Assembly: GCF_900109115.1 (NCBI RefSeq)
Contig: NZ_FNYV01000009.1
Span: 124,001 to 188,000 of the forward strand
DNA from: Micromonospora phaseoli
Lineage (GTDB): Bacteria; Actinomycetota; Actinomycetes; Mycobacteriales; Micromonosporaceae
Length of the DNA stretch: 64,000 bases
Reading direction: 5' to 3'
Each line of letters begins with the position of its first letter. Within the stretch, counting starts at the first letter, position 1. Under the pieces are notes generated by a model that saw only the letters and a list, made by a program, of their open reading frames with translations, did no database searches and had not been told where the DNA came from. Positions 7,506-15,968 of the stretch are shown piece by piece. Made by a program: the position numbers and the translations under genes.

Positions 7506-8464
7506 GGCCGGCCACCCTTCGCGTACGCCTTGTCGCGGAACTTCTGGAACTTCGCCACCGCGTCACCGAGGTAGCCGAACATCGACTCGTCGCCGAGGTC
7601 GCCGAGGGCGGCGAACTGTTGGGCCGCCGGCGTCCACTCCTCCATCAGGCAGAAGGCGAAGGCGAAGGTGCTGCGTACCCACACCCAGCCCCAGCCGTTG
7701 CGGTAGTCGGGATGCCAGATCGAGCGCTGCGCCGCCTGGTGGATTTCGGCGCGCACCCGGGGGCCGCGCAGGAACTGGCCCGCGGCGGGCAGGTTGCCGT
7801 GGTCGAGGGCCTGTTCCAGGTGTGCCTCGACCACGAGCACCGCGTTGGGGGCGCCCGGTGGCGCCGCTTCGGTGCATTCGCGGGCCAACGCGTGGGTCTT
7901 CTCCCAGGTGCCGCTCCACTTGGGACAGAACTGCTGTAGCAACGAACTCTGGGCCGGCAGGTGGTGTGGGTGGTGGGCGGCGAGTCGGTCGTAGCGCCGC
8001 CGGGCCTCGGCCTGGCCCAGCTGCAGCCCCCGGGCGCTGGTGACCCGCTGCGTCCAGGCCGCCGCGTCCTCGGGGTGCCGGGCGGTGACGTCGATCAGCA
8101 CCTGCTCGGCGCGGCGCAGATGGTCGAAGAACGCGACGAACTGGTCCCGGCTGACGTCCTGCGCTCGCGCGGCCGACCGGATCCGCCAGCCGGCGCGGAT
8201 CAGGTGCGCCCCCAGCATCGCGCCGGCCACCGGGTCCTCCGGCTGCTCGGCGAGCACCTTACGGAGGAACGCCTCGGCGTCCGGGACATCACCGACCTCG
8301 CCGACCAGGACCGTCCGGCCGTGCGCGTCCTGCTCTTCGACCAGCGCGCGCAGCGCCGGCCAGTCGCCGGCGGCCAGCGCGCCGCGAGCGGCGGCCACCT
8401 GGGGATACGCCGCCGCGGCGTCGAAGACCGGCGGGGCGAGGGATGCGGGCATGGCGAGGATCAT
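7502..8464 (-). CDS. Hypothetical helical-repeat protein, partner of the M16 homolog
   Basis: A 320-aa soluble protein without a family I can name. It is rich in TPR/SEL1-like helices (for example AEAFLRKVLAEQPEDPVAGAMLGAHLIRAGW split over several repeats) and tryptophan-rich late segments (NGWGWVWV). No signal peptide or membrane helix is seen. It overlaps the M16-like gene by 4 bp, so the two are likely co-translated and functionally linked. ATG 8464 is used; ATG 8452 is possible. The alanine-rich start has no strong ribosome binding site. Confidence 0.72.
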   Translation of the reverse strand: MILAMPASLAPPVFDAAAAYPQVAAARGALAAGDWPALRALVEEQDAHGRTVLVGEVGDVPDAEAFLRKVLAEQPEDPVAGAMLGAHLIRAGWRIRSAARAQDVSRDQFVAFFDHLRRAEQVLIDVTARHPEDAAAWTQRVTSARGLQLGQAEARRRYDRLAAHHPHHLPAQSSLLQQFCPKWSGTWEKTHALARECTEAAPPGAPNAVLVVEAHLEQALDHGNLPAAGQFLRGPRVRAEIHQAAQRSIWHPDYRNGWGWVWVRSTFAFAFCLMEEWTPAAQQFAALGDLGDESMFGYLGDAVAKFQKFRDKAYAKGGRP

Positions 8465-8497
8465 AGGTGATCATCTTCGGACCCGTGGTCCCGAATT

Positions 8498-9739
8498 TCA
8501 GCCCTGGCGAAGGTGCCGCAGGACCGCTCCGGCGGTGCGCCATCCGCTGGCCAAAGCCCCCTGGATGGACGGGCTGTCGCGGTGGTCACCGGCGACGAAC
8601 AGGCCCTGCCCCAGCGCCACCGGCTTACGCAGCCGACCCTGTGGCGGCGGCGCGGCCGGCAGGGCGGCGGGGATCCTGACGGTGGTCAGGTGCTCCCAGT
8701 CGGCGGTGGACCGTCCGTATAGCCGGGCCAGTTCCAGCCGCACGGCCGGCTCGGGCGGGGCCGACGGGCCGACCACGGAGGTGGCGACCAGGTGTCGGCC
8801 GGCCGGCGCGTAGCGGGGCGCGGCCCGGCTGACCACGACCGTGTTGGCGACCATTTCACGGCGGTCTCCGTCGACGAGCAGGATCGGCTCGTCCAGCGGC
8901 GGTTCCGTGGTGGCGTGATAGTAGGTGGTGTAGCCGCGCATGCGGACCGGTGCCAGGCCCAGCAGCCCGGTGGCGGCGGGCGGGTCGACGGCGACGACGA
9001 CGGCGCGACAACGGATCTCGCCGGCCGTGCTGCGTACCTGGCCGGGGGCAACCTCGGAGACGCTGGTGTTCAGGTCGATCAGCCCGGCCGGCAGCGGGGC
9101 GGCGACGGCCCGGGGCAGCGCCGCCATGCCCTCGCTCGGCAGGCCGATCCGACCGCGGGCGAACGAGCGCAGCACCATGGCCAGGACGTGGCTGGAGGTC
9201 TCCAACTCCCGGTCGAGCAGAACGCCGGACAGGAACGGGCGCAGCAGCTCCTCGATGATCGCGTCGGAGAGGCCCGCGCGCCGCAGCGCCGCCTCGGCGC
9301 TGGTCTCGGGCGCGGCGAGCAGGCGCCCGGCGGGCAGGGTGGCGCAGCCCGCGGCGAGGGCGGCGAAGCGCAGCCGGTCGGGCAGCGACCCGACGCCAGC
9401 CAGGGCGGTACCCGGCCCGCCGGTGGGCACGCGCAGGGGGTTGACCAGCCGCAGCAACTCGTCGCCCTTGCGCACCAGCACTCCGGGGGTGAACCAGCCG
9501 AGGTCGAGACGGTCGGAGTCGAGCAGGGTGCCCAGTCGGGGGTACGCGGTGTTGAGGACCTGGAATCCGCGGTCGAGCAGGTAACCGTCGACGGCGTCGG
9601 TGGCGACCCGGCCGCCGAGCCGGTCGCCGGCTTCCAGCAGCCGCCAGGACACCCCGGCGCGGTGCAGGCGACGGGCCACGGCGAGGCCGGCCAGTCCCCC
9701 GCCGGCGATGACGACGTCGGCCTTCTCGGTCCCGTTCAT
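8498..9739 (-). CDS. FAD-dependent oxidoreductase (amine oxidase / protoporphyrinogen oxidase-like)
   Basis: A 413-aa flavoprotein. The N-terminal Rossmann motif VVIAGGGLAGLAVARRL and the LGGRVATD motif ~30 residues later bind FAD. The C-terminal motif GLFVAGDHRDSPSIQGALASGWR closes the FAD site. The layout is that of the amine oxidase/phytoene desaturase superfamily, with family members of unclear substrate. ATG 9739 is chosen over TTG 9751. It might act on an isoprenoid or amine; no neighbour decides this. Confidence 0.82.
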   Translation of the reverse strand: MNGTEKADVVIAGGGLAGLAVARRLHRAGVSWRLLEAGDRLGGRVATDAVDGYLLDRGFQVLNTAYPRLGTLLDSDRLDLGWFTPGVLVRKGDELLRLVNPLRVPTGGPGTALAGVGSLPDRLRFAALAAGCATLPAGRLLAAPETSAEAALRRAGLSDAIIEELLRPFLSGVLLDRELETSSHVLAMVLRSFARGRIGLPSEGMAALPRAVAAPLPAGLIDLNTSVSEVAPGQVRSTAGEIRCRAVVVAVDPPAATGLLGLAPVRMRGYTTYYHATTEPPLDEPILLVDGDRREMVANTVVVSRAAPRYAPAGRHLVATSVVGPSAPPEPAVRLELARLYGRSTADWEHLTTVRIPAALPAAPPPQGRLRKPVALGQGLFVAGDHRDSPSIQGALASGWRTAGAVLRHLRQG

Positions 9740-9896
9740 CCCACCCCACAAGCGATCGACGCAGGAATCGACGCGCCACCAGCGTAAACCGGACGGCGCG
9801 GTCTCGCCGCCGAAGCCGGGCCGGGCGGCCCGGCAGTCGGGTGCCGGGAATGGCGAACGCCCACCGGCTTGCCGGCGGGCGTCAGGATGAAGGAAG

Positions 9897-9969
9897 CTCC
9901 CCCGTTTGGACTCGAACCAAAAACCTGCCGGTTAACAGCCGGCTGCTCTGCCAATTGAGCTACGGGGGA
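9897..9969 (-). tRNA. tRNA-Asn (GTT)
   Basis: A 73-nt cloverleaf on the minus strand: acceptor TCCCCCG/CGGGGGA, discriminator G, D arm GCTCAATTGGCAGAGC, anticodon loop with GTT flanked by a CCGGC/GCCGG stem, and T arm TTGGTTCGAGTCCAA. CCA is not encoded. Confidence 0.95.
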
Positions 9970-10243
9970 CCGCAGTATCGCTCGGAGCGGATCTCTCCTC
10001 CGGGCGTGCCGGGCACAAGAGTACAGGATTCCGGGGGGTCTTGGTCCAGGGGGTTAGGTAGCCGCACCGGGCTGCCGGAAAGCGAACTGAAGGGATAAAT
10101 CGCCATCGCAGCACAAGGAGGTATGACCGGAGAGCAGGATGGGTAGTTAGCTGCCGATGACAGGACGCAGGCGCGAACTGGTCAGTCCCGCCACCGGGTC
10201 ACCGGAGCGGGGCGACGGCGCGTCAGGTACGAAAGGAGCCGCC

Positions 10244-10633
10244 ATGCGCGGAAAGATCATGTTCCTTGGCGGGCTGGCTGCAGGATTCGTCCTGGGCGCC
10301 CGAGCCGGCCGAGAGAAGTACGAGGAGTTGGTGATCCAGGGCCGCAAGGTGCTCGACCACCCGACCGTCCAGGAGGCGGCCGGTGTCGCGCAGGCCCAGG
10401 CGAACCGGCTCTACCACGAGGGCAAGGACAAGCTCGGCCACTCCAAGCTGGGCGAGAAGCTGAGCCAGAACGGCAGCCAGGGGATCACCCCCGCCGACGA
10501 CACGTTCGCCGGAACGCCGGCGACGGCCGGGGCCAAGTCGAGCTCCGGCACGTCGGGCACGGCCACCGGCTCGACGTCCGCCACCCCCCGCAGCAAGCCG
10601 TCCAGCTCCGGCACCAACGGCAGCACCATCTAG
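10244..10633 (+). CDS. YtxH-like membrane-anchored protein
   Basis: A 129-aa protein with one N-terminal transmembrane segment (MFLGGLAAGFVLGARAG) followed directly by REKYEELV, the usual start of actinobacterial YtxH-like proteins. A short amphipathic helical part (VQEAAGVAQAQANRLY) precedes a Ser/Thr/Gly-rich low-complexity tail. The reading frame is open from 10157, but AGGAG sits 8 bases before ATG 10244. Homologs are often linked to general stress; the role is unknown. Confidence 0.8.
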   Translation: MRGKIMFLGGLAAGFVLGARAGREKYEELVIQGRKVLDHPTVQEAAGVAQAQANRLYHEGKDKLGHSKLGEKLSQNGSQGITPADDTFAGTPATAGAKSSSGTSGTATGSTSATPRSKPSSSGTNGSTI

Positions 10634-10640
10634 TCACACC

Positions 10641-10682
10641 CCGACGGGCCCGACCGCCAGCCTTGGTGGTCGGGCCCGTCGG
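10641..10682 (+). terminator. Terminator hairpin after the YtxH-like gene
   Basis: A perfect 15-bp inverted repeat, 10641-10655 pairing with 10668-10682 (CCGACGGGCCCGACC type), 8 bases after the stop codon. Confidence 0.7.
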
Positions 10683-10827
10683 TGTCCGGGTGTCCCGAGG
10701 GCGGCAGGTCGCCGGGCCGACTCGACCCGTCGTCCACCACCGGGCCACACCCGTTGACGAAGCCCGACCCTGCCGGCCACGGGTTCGAAACACCATCATG
10801 GAAGACTCCGGACCGGAGGTGGTGGTG

Positions 10828-12003
10828 ATGGCCCTCGTCCGGCCGGAGAACCAGCAGCAGGCACGGCTGGTCCGGTTGTTGCGCGACGGCCCACGATCCC
10901 GGGTGGAGCTGGGTGACCTGCTGGGCCTGTCCCGGACGACCCTCACCACGGAGCTGGACCAACTCGTCGCGCGGGGCCTGGTCGAGACCGCCGGACCGGC
11001 CGCCTCCCGCGGTGGGCGCCGCTCGTCGTTGCTGCGCCTCTCCGCCGGAGTGCGCTTCGCCAGCGTGGTCATCGCGGCGGACCGGATCACGGTGGCGGTG
11101 ACCGACGGCGAGCTGAACGTACTTGCCGAGACCGGTGAGCCGGCCGAGGTGCGCAGCGGACCGGAGGCGGTGATCGGACGAGCCGTGGAGCTGGTCGGCA
11201 AGCTCCGCGCCGAGTCGGGAGTGGCCGAACTCACCGGAGTCGGCGTCGCGCTGCCCGGACCGGTCGACAACGGCACCTCCATCGCACCGGCCGTGCTGCC
11301 CGGCTGGCAGCGCTTTCCGGTCCGGGACGCGTTCGCCACCGAACTGGGCTGCCCGGCGCTGGTCGACAACGACGCCAACGTGCTCGCGCTCGGCGAGCAA
11401 CACGCCGGGATCGGCCGCACCTTCGAGGACTTCCTCTACCTGAAGCTCGGTACGGCGATCGGCTGTGGCCTGGTGCTCGGCGGGTCGCTCTACCGCGGAG
11501 CCACCAGCAGCGCGGGAGACATCGCACACCTACCGCTCGACGAGGACGGGCCGACCTGCGTCTGCGGTGAGATCGGCTGCCTCGAGGCGTACTGCGGCGA
11601 TGCCGGACTGGTCAAGGCGGCGCTGGCGGCGGCGCGCTCGGGTCGGTCCACGGCGCTGGCCGCCCGGAACACGGCGGCCGGCACGCTCACCGTGCCGGAC
11701 GTCGCGGCGGCCGCGATCGCCGGCGACCCGGCCGCCCAGACCCTGGTCCGGGACACCGCACGCCGCCTCGGCCAGGTGCTCGTCGGCCTGGTCAGCTTCT
11801 TCAACCCGGGCATCGTGGTGATCGGCGGTGCTCCGGACGGGCTCGGGCACATCCTGCTCGCCGAGGTCCGTGGGGTGGTCTACCGCCGGTCAGCGCCGGT
11901 GGCCACCGGCACCATGCCGATCGTCCTGTCCGACCTAGCGGACCGGGCCGCGGTGGTCGGCGGGGCCCGGCTGGCCAGCGACCACGTCTTCACCGTCGAC
12001 TGA
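10828..12003 (+). CDS. ROK family transcriptional regulator
   Basis: A 391-aa protein with an N-terminal winged helix (residues ~8-65: ARLVRLLRDGPRSRVELGDLLG, SRTTLTTELDQLVARGLV) and a ROK sugar-kinase-like domain. The ROK zinc motif CVCGEIGCLEAYC and the ATP/sugar-fold motifs GVGVALPGPVD, VDNDANVLALGE and LGTAIGCGLVLGG are present. ATG 10828 is chosen because GGAGG lies 8 bases upstream, although the frame is open from 10663. It is convergent with the sugar isomerase. It likely senses a sugar and regulates nearby carbohydrate genes; it is similar in build to the second ROK protein at 32563-33741. Confidence 0.88.
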   Translation: MALVRPENQQQARLVRLLRDGPRSRVELGDLLGLSRTTLTTELDQLVARGLVETAGPAASRGGRRSSLLRLSAGVRFASVVIAADRITVAVTDGELNVLAETGEPAEVRSGPEAVIGRAVELVGKLRAESGVAELTGVGVALPGPVDNGTSIAPAVLPGWQRFPVRDAFATELGCPALVDNDANVLALGEQHAGIGRTFEDFLYLKLGTAIGCGLVLGGSLYRGATSSAGDIAHLPLDEDGPTCVCGEIGCLEAYCGDAGLVKAALAAARSGRSTALAARNTAAGTLTVPDVAAAAIAGDPAAQTLVRDTARRLGQVLVGLVSFFNPGIVVIGGAPDGLGHILLAEVRGVVYRRSAPVATGTMPIVLSDLADRAAVVGGARLASDHVFTVD

Positions 12004-12106
12004 CCGCCGCGACGGCGACTGCCGGCACCGGTTGTCCGGGCGCACCGGCAGCCGGTTCCGCCGCCGAGCCCACCGGCCACCCCGCACATTGGTCGCGACG
12101 GTCCGC

Positions 12107-12130
12107 GGGGGCCGACGGACGCCGGCCCCC
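12107..12130. terminator. Terminator hairpin between convergent genes
   Basis: Stem GGGGGCCG (12107-12114) and CGGCCCCC (12123-12130) with an 8-base loop, between the ROK gene and the isomerase gene stops. Confidence 0.6.
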
Positions 12131-12143
12131 GGGATCGGTCGGT

Positions 12144-13151
12144 TCAGTCCTTGCTGCTGAACGCCGCGTCGAAGGCGGCGTCCGGCGCGTCGAAGGCCAG
12201 CCGGCGAACGAACTGGAGCGCCTCCGGGGCGCCGACCAGCCGGTCCATCCCGGCGTCCTCCCACTCGATCGAGATCGGCCCGGAGTAGCCGATCGCGTTC
12301 AGCGCCCGGAAGCAGTCCTCCCAGGGCACGTCGCCGTGCCCGGTCGAGACGAAGTCCCAGCCGCGCCGCAGGTCCGCCCAGGGCAGGTGCGATGCGAGCC
12401 GGCCGCGTCGCCCGTCGCCGGTACGCACCTTGGCGTCCTTGCAGTCGACGTGGTAGATCCGGTCGGCGAAGTCGAAGATGAAGTTCACCGGGTCGAGTTC
12501 CTGCCAGACGAAGTGGGACGGATCCCAGTTCAGCCCGAACGCGGGCCGGTGCCCGATCGCCTCCAGGGTCCGCTTCGTCGTCCAGTAGTCGTACGCGATC
12601 TCGCTGGGGTGCACCTCGTGGGCGAAGCGCACCCCGACTTCGTCGAAGACGTCCAGGATCGGGTTCCACCGGTCGGCGAAGTCCTGGTACCCACGTTCGA
12701 TCATCGACGGCGGTACCGGCGGGAACATCGCCAGGGTGTGCCAGATAGACGATCCGGTGAAGCCGACGACCGTGTCGACGCCGAGCTTCGCGGCGGCGCG
12801 GGCGGTGTCCTTGATCTCCTCGGCAGCCCGCTGGCGTACCCCCTCGGGCTCGCCGTCCCCCCAGATCCGGGCGGGCAGGATGCCCTGGTGCCGCTCGTCG
12901 ATCGGGTGGTCGCAGACCGCCTGGCCGACCAGGTGGTTGGAGATCGTGAAGACCTGAAGGTTGTGCTTGGCGAGCGTCTCCCGCTTGCGCTCGACGTACG
13001 ACTCGTCGGCCAGGGCCTTGTCCACCTCGAAGTGGTCACCCCAACAGGCGATCTCCAGGCCGTCGTAGCCCCACTCGGCGGCGAGCCGGCACACCTCCTC
13101 GAACGGAAGGTCGGCCCACTGGCCGGTGAACAGCGTGATCGGTCGCGCCAT
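12144..13151 (-). CDS. Sugar phosphate isomerase/epimerase (xylose isomerase-like TIM barrel)
   Basis: A 335-aa AP endonuclease-2 type TIM barrel. Strand ends carry the usual metal-site residues: WGYDGLEIACWGDHF near the start, VGFTGSSIW, FAHEVHPSEIAYD (E), NWDPSHFVWQ (D/H), YHVDCKDAKV, and WEDAGMDR (E) at the end. Such proteins isomerise or epimerise keto-sugars and cyclitols and commonly accompany Gfo/Idh/MocA, ThuA and DUF1080 genes. The next genes upstream on the same strand encode secreted ThuA/DUF1080 and GSDH proteins, consistent with 3-keto-sugar metabolism. Confidence 0.88.
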   Translation of the reverse strand: MARPITLFTGQWADLPFEEVCRLAAEWGYDGLEIACWGDHFEVDKALADESYVERKRETLAKHNLQVFTISNHLVGQAVCDHPIDERHQGILPARIWGDGEPEGVRQRAAEEIKDTARAAAKLGVDTVVGFTGSSIWHTLAMFPPVPPSMIERGYQDFADRWNPILDVFDEVGVRFAHEVHPSEIAYDYWTTKRTLEAIGHRPAFGLNWDPSHFVWQELDPVNFIFDFADRIYHVDCKDAKVRTGDGRRGRLASHLPWADLRRGWDFVSTGHGDVPWEDCFRALNAIGYSGPISIEWEDAGMDRLVGAPEALQFVRRLAFDAPDAAFDAAFSSKD

Positions 13152-13342
13152 GTGTCCTTCTCCCCTGTACGTGTGTGTTGGGGATTCCGTACCTGCGTGA
13201 CCGGGGCGAGGGATGGCCGGATGTGACGGCCTCGACGGTGCTCCGGTGGGCGCGGTCGCGCCTGGGGCCGACGGGTTGCGCCTCCCGTCGACTCACCGGC
13301 CACCTCGCGGTCGCCGCCTTCACTCTAGGCCGGGGGCGCGCG

Positions 13343-13396
13343 GTTAAAAAGGGCCCCCTGTACAACGCGAGGCGTTGACAGGGGGCCCCTCCTTAC
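13343..13396 (-). repeat. GGGGCCCC twin-palindrome repeat, copy A
   Basis: A ~54-bp element with two GGGGCCC palindromes around a central AACGCCTCGCG (minus strand), ending GTAAGGAG on one side and TTTTTAAC on the other. It lies between the isomerase promoter region and the ThuA gene stop. It is one of five related copies in this window (others at 15543, 48214, 60767, 61957). Confidence 0.85.
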
Positions 13397-13799
13397 TTTC
13401 TACGGGAGGATCCAGCGCTGGTTGGCGTTGGTGTGACAGGTCCACAGGTGGACCGCCTGGCCGTCGGCTGAGCTGTTGTTCGACACGTCCAGACACTTGC
13501 CGGACTGCGGGTTGCGCAGCGTGCCGTTGGACTGCGCCGACCAGTTCTGCGCCCCGCCGCCGTTGCACGTCCAGAGCTGGATCTTCGTGCCGTCCGCCGA
13601 TCCACCGTTCGAGACGTCCAGGCACTTGCCCAACGCCCGGATCGTCGAGTTCGGCGTCACCGACCACGTCTGCGCCGCACTGCCGTTGCAGGTGTAGATC
13701 TGGATCTGCGTACCGTCGGCCGTCGCGGCATTGCGCACGTCCAGACACTTGCCGGCCAGGCCGGTGATCGGACCGGTGCCACCGCCACCGCTGCTGCCC
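13382..13799 (-). repeat. Direct repeat unit 1: ricin-domain 3' end plus downstream element
   Basis: The last ~400 bp of the ThuA-family gene and the adjoining half of repeat copy A are near-identical at DNA level to 15582-15968, the end of the next gene. The longest matched blocks are 13402-13590 with 15602-15798 and 13663-13795 with 15827-15965, with only scattered changes. Confidence 0.85.
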
Positions 13800-15517
13800 C
13801 GCACCAGGGTGAAGTCGTCCACGTCGAAGAGGCCCGACCCCGAGCCGGTGAAGGTCAGGTAGACGTTTCGCGTACCGGACGGCACGTTGGACAGGTTGGT
13901 GGTGACGTCTGCGAAGTTGTTCCAGCCTCCGGTGTTCGGCACCGCCACCGAGCCCAGTACGGTTCCGGTGGTCGAGCCGGTCCGCAGCTGGATCGTGCCG
14001 CCCGGGCCGCCCGAGACGATCCGGGCCCGGAGCGAGGTGACGCCGGTCAGGTCGAGGTTGTTGTAGGCCGCCCAGTCCCCCGGCTCGATGTAGCCGAGGG
14101 TCTGGCCGCCGTTGGCGCCGGTCTTGCCGACCGCGGTCACCCCGCTGGCCGAGCTGAACGCCTCGGCCTGGACGGTGGTGTTGCCGCCCGGCGGGGGGTT
14201 CGTGCCACCCAGCTCCTTGATCCGGATGTTGCGGAACGACGCGTCGTCGCCCGTACCGTGGTTCTGGATGCCGATGTGACCGGCGAGCGACCGGACCGGG
14301 TCCGGGTTGGTGAAGTCGTTGATCTTCGAGCCGTTCAGGAAGACCTGGAGACGCTCCCCCTCCACCAGCAGTTCGTAGGTGTTCCACTCGCCCGGCGGGT
14401 TCAGCGCGGCGTCCCGGGCGGCGAGGTCGGCGGACTTGAAGCCGTAGACCGACCCGGTGGTCCGGTCGGCCGTGTCGGTGGCGTCGATCTGCACCTCGTA
14501 GCCGTTGCTCACCGCCGAGTTCGGGTCGCTCGACGGCGGGAAGCCGATGAAGACACCGGAGTTGTCGTCCCCGGCGAGCCGCCAGTCCAGCTTCAGCGAG
14601 TAGTTGGTGAACTGCTTGGCGCTGTACCAGTACAGACCCATCCCGCCGACCGAGGTGAGGGTGGCGTCGGAGTTGGTGAAGCTGCCCGGTCCGGCCTGTG
14701 ACCAGCCGGTGGTCGAGCCGTTGTAGAGCGTGGTGTAGCCGGTCTCCGCGCGGCAGTCGGCCTTGGTGCGGCCGGCCGCGTACCGGATGCCGCCGAGCAG
14801 GTGCGCCCGGAACGCCGGCTCCGCGTACGACGCCTGGGTGTGCCCGCCACCGGTGTAGAAGGACCGCCCGCCGCTGTAGGTCTTGCACCAGGCGATCGGG
14901 TGGTCGGCACCCATCACGCCGCCCGAGTACGTCGACTCGTCGAGACTCGCCAGCACCCGCGCGCCGGGTCGGGCGCTGGCCTGGTAGTCGTACCACTCGT
15001 CGGTGCGCGTCCAGGTCTGCGGCAGGTGGGCGGTGGCCGCGTGGGCGCGGTCCTCGACCCTGACGTTGGCCTGCTGGATGGCCGGGTGCGACCGGAAGTA
15101 CGCCCCGACCAGGTTGCCGTAGAAGGACCAGCCGTACTCGGTGTCGGCGGCGGAGTGCACGCCGACGAAGCCGCCGCCTGAGCCGATGTACGACTCGAAG
15201 GCGGTCTGCTGGCTGGCGTTGAGCACGTCACCGGTGGTGTTGAGGAAGATCACCGTCTCGTACTGGGCGAGGTTGCCCGTCGTGAACGCGGCGGCGTCCT
15301 CGGTGGCGGTGACGGTGAAGCTGTTCGCCGCGCCCAGATCACGGATGGCCTGGGTGCCCACGGCGATGGAGTCGTGTCGGAAGCCGGCCGTCTTGGAGAA
15401 GACCAGCACGTCGTACGGGGTGTCGGCGGCGCTGGCCGGAGTGGCCGCCGTGGTGCAGGCCAGAACGGCCAGGGCGGTGGTGGCCAGGCCGATGGTTGAT
15501 CTGAGGAGTCTGCGCAT
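13400..15517 (-). CDS. Secreted ThuA / DUF1080 / CBM6-like / ricin-B multidomain protein
   Basis: A 705-aa exported protein. Residues 1-30 are a signal peptide (TPASAAD cleavage). A ThuA domain follows (~35-255: VLVFSKTAGFRHDSI, GGFVGVHSAADT, MGADHPIAWCKTYSGGRSFYTGGGH). DUF1080, the 3-keto-disaccharide hydrolase-type jelly roll, spans ~262-442 (YTTLYNGSTTGW, DDNSGVFIGFP, GHIGIQNHG). A CBM6-like sugar-binding domain is at ~450-577, and a ricin-B trefoil (three GKCLDV...W repeats) ends the protein at ~583-705. This suggests extracellular attack on an oxidised (3-keto) glycoside anchored to polysaccharide. It is flanked by repeat copies A and B. Confidence 0.88.
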   Translation of the reverse strand: MRRLLRSTIGLATTALAVLACTTAATPASAADTPYDVLVFSKTAGFRHDSIAVGTQAIRDLGAANSFTVTATEDAAAFTTGNLAQYETVIFLNTTGDVLNASQQTAFESYIGSGGGFVGVHSAADTEYGWSFYGNLVGAYFRSHPAIQQANVRVEDRAHAATAHLPQTWTRTDEWYDYQASARPGARVLASLDESTYSGGVMGADHPIAWCKTYSGGRSFYTGGGHTQASYAEPAFRAHLLGGIRYAAGRTKADCRAETGYTTLYNGSTTGWSQAGPGSFTNSDATLTSVGGMGLYWYSAKQFTNYSLKLDWRLAGDDNSGVFIGFPPSSDPNSAVSNGYEVQIDATDTADRTTGSVYGFKSADLAARDAALNPPGEWNTYELLVEGERLQVFLNGSKINDFTNPDPVRSLAGHIGIQNHGTGDDASFRNIRIKELGGTNPPPGGNTTVQAEAFSSASGVTAVGKTGANGGQTLGYIEPGDWAAYNNLDLTGVTSLRARIVSGGPGGTIQLRTGSTTGTVLGSVAVPNTGGWNNFADVTTNLSNVPSGTRNVYLTFTGSGSGLFDVDDFTLVRGSSGGGGTGPITGLAGKCLDVRNAATADGTQIQIYTCNGSAAQTWSVTPNSTIRALGKCLDVSNGGSADGTKIQLWTCNGGGAQNWSAQSNGTLRNPQSGKCLDVSNNSSADGQAVHLWTCHTNANQRWILP

Positions 15518-15542
15518 GTCGCTCTCCCAACGATTGGTGGTG

Positions 15543-15597
15543 TTAGGAGGGGCCCCTTATACAACGCTAGGCGTTAACAGGGGGCCCCTCCTTACTT
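15543..15597 (-). repeat. GGGGCCCC twin-palindrome repeat, copy B
   Basis: Second copy of the ~54-bp element; it lies just upstream of the ThuA gene and overlaps the stop codon of the GSDH gene. It matches copy A closely, in the same orientation. Confidence 0.85.
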
Positions 15598-15968
15598 ATT
15601 ACGGAAGGATCCAGCGCTGGTTGGCGTTGGTGTGGCAGGTCCACAGGTGGACCGCCTGGCCGTCGGCTGAGCTGTTGTTCGACACGTCCAGACACTTGCC
15701 GGACTGCGGGTTGCGCAGCGTGCCGTTGGACTGCGCCGACCAGTTCTGGGCCGCCGTGCCGTTGCACGTCCAGAGCTGGATCTTCGTGCCGTCGGCGGAG
15801 GCGGCCCCGGAGATAGACGACGCTTCACCGACCACGTCTGCGCCGCACTGCCGTTGCAGGTGTAGATCTGGATCTGCGTACCGTCGGCCGTCGCCGCGTC
15901 GCGGACGTCCAGACACTTGCCGGCCAGGCCGGTGATCGGACCGGTGCCACCGCCACCACCGCCGCTGC
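15582..15968 (-). repeat. Direct repeat unit 2: ricin-domain 3' end (shortened)
   Basis: Near-identical partner of 13382-13799. Compared with unit 1, about 56 bp in the middle of the second ricin repeat are replaced by about 25 unrelated bp (roughly 15800-15826), a net loss of 31 bp that breaks the frame. Confidence 0.85.

Noticed and set aside
6036..7574. 512-codon plus-strand frame opposite the M16-like gene
   Set aside because: Antisense shadow; the minus-strand frame has zinc motif and membrane helices.
13343..13396. Repeat copies as plain terminators
   Set aside because: Copy D lies in a divergent promoter gap and all copies share end sequences, so a terminator-only reading does not explain the family, although some copies may stop transcription.
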